64,000 nucleotides of DNA, from NCBI GenBank assembly GCA_022570795.1, contig JAKUDP010000004.1:744001-808000 (forward strand), read 5' to 3'. This stretch comes from Sphaerulina vaccinii. Its lineage: Eukaryota > Ascomycota > Dothideomycetes > Mycosphaerellales > Mycosphaerellaceae. Positions within the stretch are counted from its first letter, which is position 1. Each line of letters starts with the position of its first letter. Shown here in pieces: positions 62,435 through 64,000 of this stretch. The notes under the pieces were generated by a model that saw only the letters and a list, made by a program, of their open reading frames with translations, did no database searches and had not been told where the DNA came from. Position numbers and translations under genes: made by a program.

Positions 62435-62542
62435 CTTTATACCAAAGCTGGTCACCCCTCTAACAGCGCTTGTGAGCTCTTAACACTCCCGCAGACATTG
62501 GTCTCGAGCGATTCAGGACACACAGACATCATCAAGTTCATC

Positions 62543-64000
62543 ATGACAGCAGGAGAAGATTCCAGAGAGCGCGATGAAGCATTATCGAAATTCTTCCTCA
62601 CACAAGAAGAACACCTGACCTTCCAACGATGCACGAAGCTCAATTTCGCACTCGACAATGTCCTCAGCACCAGCAAACCCGCTACACGATCACCACACAT
62701 AAACACGTTCCAGAACAGGCTCCAAGTACACTGCGAACTACTACAGCGTCGAGATGGGGAAATATGTGCAATCGCCACCTCTGGAGCTAGCATCGATGGC
62801 AAGGCTACGATTGCATCTGGCTCGCTCACAGTCAAGGCTCCGCGAATCGTGGTCGCGACTAATAGCACTGGACCAACGGACTCTCAGAATAAGATCGCTT
62901 TGACCAAGATGACCTCGATAGGAGCATGTCGACACAATTTGGTCAACTGTCCTCACCTACAATACCGATCCGATCCATTCCGAATACCCTTCAACGACCA
63001 CGTACGAAGCTACTTCCGCTACCTACGAGCTGTCCACTCCGCTCCAGACGATCCGACATACGATGCTGCTGTGGACCGATTCAGAGAATATGTGGTCTCA
63101 GCTTGTCATCCATCGATCCTAAAGGCCTTCGAAGTCGGTTCACAGCAATGCCGCGGTGGGAAGAAGTCCAATATCTGGGAGATCTTGACATGCGATATAC
63201 CCGATCATGCGCGGCAGAGCTCAATGCCCAACACGCGACGACTGGCGACGAACAGACTTCCTGATGAGAGAGGAGGAACTACATTCATTCGAGACTTACT
63301 GCAAACCTCTGAGACAAACACCATCTACAAAACCCCCGAGGATAGACTCAGATTCCACTCTCTGCTGAGAAGGATTTTGGTACAAGCACGCGACGCAATA
63401 GCTCAAGTACGTTTCCACACGTCTCCAGAAGACATTCGCGCTGCTTGTATTGCCATGGCCGACTTATGCAACTTTATCGACGTCTTTCACGACTTTCTAG
63501 GCGTACACTTGATGTGGCTTGCGAAGGTCGCGAAAGTTGGACATATACACGACGTTCCGGACTGGACGGCACCTCTTTATTTTTCTTTCGGAATTCGTCG
63601 TACGGACTGGAAAAATGCAGCGCTAGGTTTTTTGCAGATGATATCTTCAAATGAAAGGAATCTTCGTTCCGCAGTGTTTGCTTTTACTACTGGTAGCCAA
63701 AATTCAGGAGGCAGGAAATTTGAAGTTGCGATGGTTATGCAGGCTGAAGTTGCGGTTCTGAATATTAATATTAACGATCATACGACGACGCAACGGGACG
63801 GAGAAGAAGAAGAAGAAGTGGAGATTGATGAAGCTTTCATCGAGAAACATCTGGAACCCCATCAACCTGATCTGAAAGCAAAGGAACTGGCAGAGAAGTT
63901 GAAGAATCACTTTGCTCAGCGTCAGAGAGCCAGAGCTGACAGCGTTCTTGCTGTTCGTCATGCTGGCATCGATGTGAAGCTCGAACAGGTCATTATCCCA
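62543..64000 (+). CDS. Partial long ORF of unknown function, open at the right edge
   Basis: From ATG 62543 (MTAGEDSRERDEALSKFFLT) the frame stays open for 486 codons to the last base, so the gene continues beyond the window. Residues 1-130 include LTFQRCTKLNFALDNVLSTS and a Thr/Ser/Ala-rich stretch. Residues about 135-240 carry several Cys/His (GACRHNLVNCPHLQYRSDPF; LKAFEVGSQQCRGGKKSNIW). The centre is helical (RFHSLLRRILVQARDAIAQV; DVFHDFLGVHLMWLAKVAKV). Residues 390-486 hold an acidic EEEEEE run and a basic, Arg-rich helix (LKNHFAQRQRARADS). There is no signal peptide. I recognise no family. Codon use shifts to more A/T-ending codons after about 63580. Confidence 0.75.
   Translation, partial: MTAGEDSRERDEALSKFFLTQEEHLTFQRCTKLNFALDNVLSTSKPATRSPHINTFQNRLQVHCELLQRRDGEICAIATSGASIDGKATIASGSLTVKAPRIVVATNSTGPTDSQNKIALTKMTSIGACRHNLVNCPHLQYRSDPFRIPFNDHVRSYFRYLRAVHSAPDDPTYDAAVDRFREYVVSACHPSILKAFEVGSQQCRGGKKSNIWEILTCDIPDHARQSSMPNTRRLATNRLPDERGGTTFIRDLLQTSETNTIYKTPEDRLRFHSLLRRILVQARDAIAQVRFHTSPEDIRAACIAMADLCNFIDVFHDFLGVHLMWLAKVAKVGHIHDVPDWTAPLYFSFGIRRTDWKNAALGFLQMISSNERNLRSAVFAFTTGSQNSGGRKFEVAMVMQAEVAVLNININDHTTTQRDGEEEEEVEIDEAFIEKHLEPHQPDLKAKELAEKLKNHFAQRQRARADSVLAVRHAGIDVKLEQVIIP

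Overview
This window is nuclear DNA of a filamentous ascomycete (Pezizomycotina). The genes are short and closely packed on both strands. They carry introns of 50-85 nt with GTRNGN donors, CTRAC-like branch sites and YAG acceptors, and many encode families typical of moulds: DyP peroxidase, secreted intradiol dioxygenase, DAL5-type permease, F-box proteins and a fungal metallothionein. The overall gene style suggests a dothideomycete, but that placement is inference. All intron positions below were read by eye from splice signals and frame continuity.

Left part (1-19 kb): the C-terminus of a probable DASH/Duo1 kinetochore protein; a 70-residue disordered protein; a secreted intradiol-dioxygenase-like protein; a DyP peroxidase broken by one in-frame TGA; a DAL5-type MFS transporter; a 24-residue, seven-cysteine metallothionein split by an intron; a single-pass Ser/Thr-rich membrane protein; a Mak32-type PfkB protein; a GNAT acetyltransferase; a carotenoid/stilbene oxygenase; an F-box protein; and a multi-pass membrane protein.

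Middle (20-34 kb): mostly housekeeping genes. These are the nucleoporin Nic96, a W/Y-rich protein of unknown function, a small conserved protein divergent from the proteasome-base chaperone Hsm3/PSMD5, a transcription-factor-like protein without a zinc cluster, an intracellular GH13 alpha-amylase, and two proteins of unknown function.

A gene-poor block (34.2-45.9 kb) follows. It holds a small two-exon gene with A/T-ending codons, a two-exon gene of unknown function, a diverged tandem duplication, a pair of about 146-bp direct repeats and simple repeats. I see no transposase or reverse transcriptase there.

Right part (46-64 kb): a 1270-residue disordered fungal protein, the AP-2 alpha adaptin, an F-box protein, a salicylate-hydroxylase-like FAD monooxygenase, a conserved nuclear-type protein ending in a Cys motif, an acetoacetate-decarboxylase-like protein, a Gfo/Idh/MocA dehydrogenase, and a long open frame of unknown function that runs off the right edge. 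Several oxidative enzymes for aromatic or isoprenoid compounds are scattered through the window, but they are interspersed with unrelated genes and do not form an obvious biosynthetic cluster.
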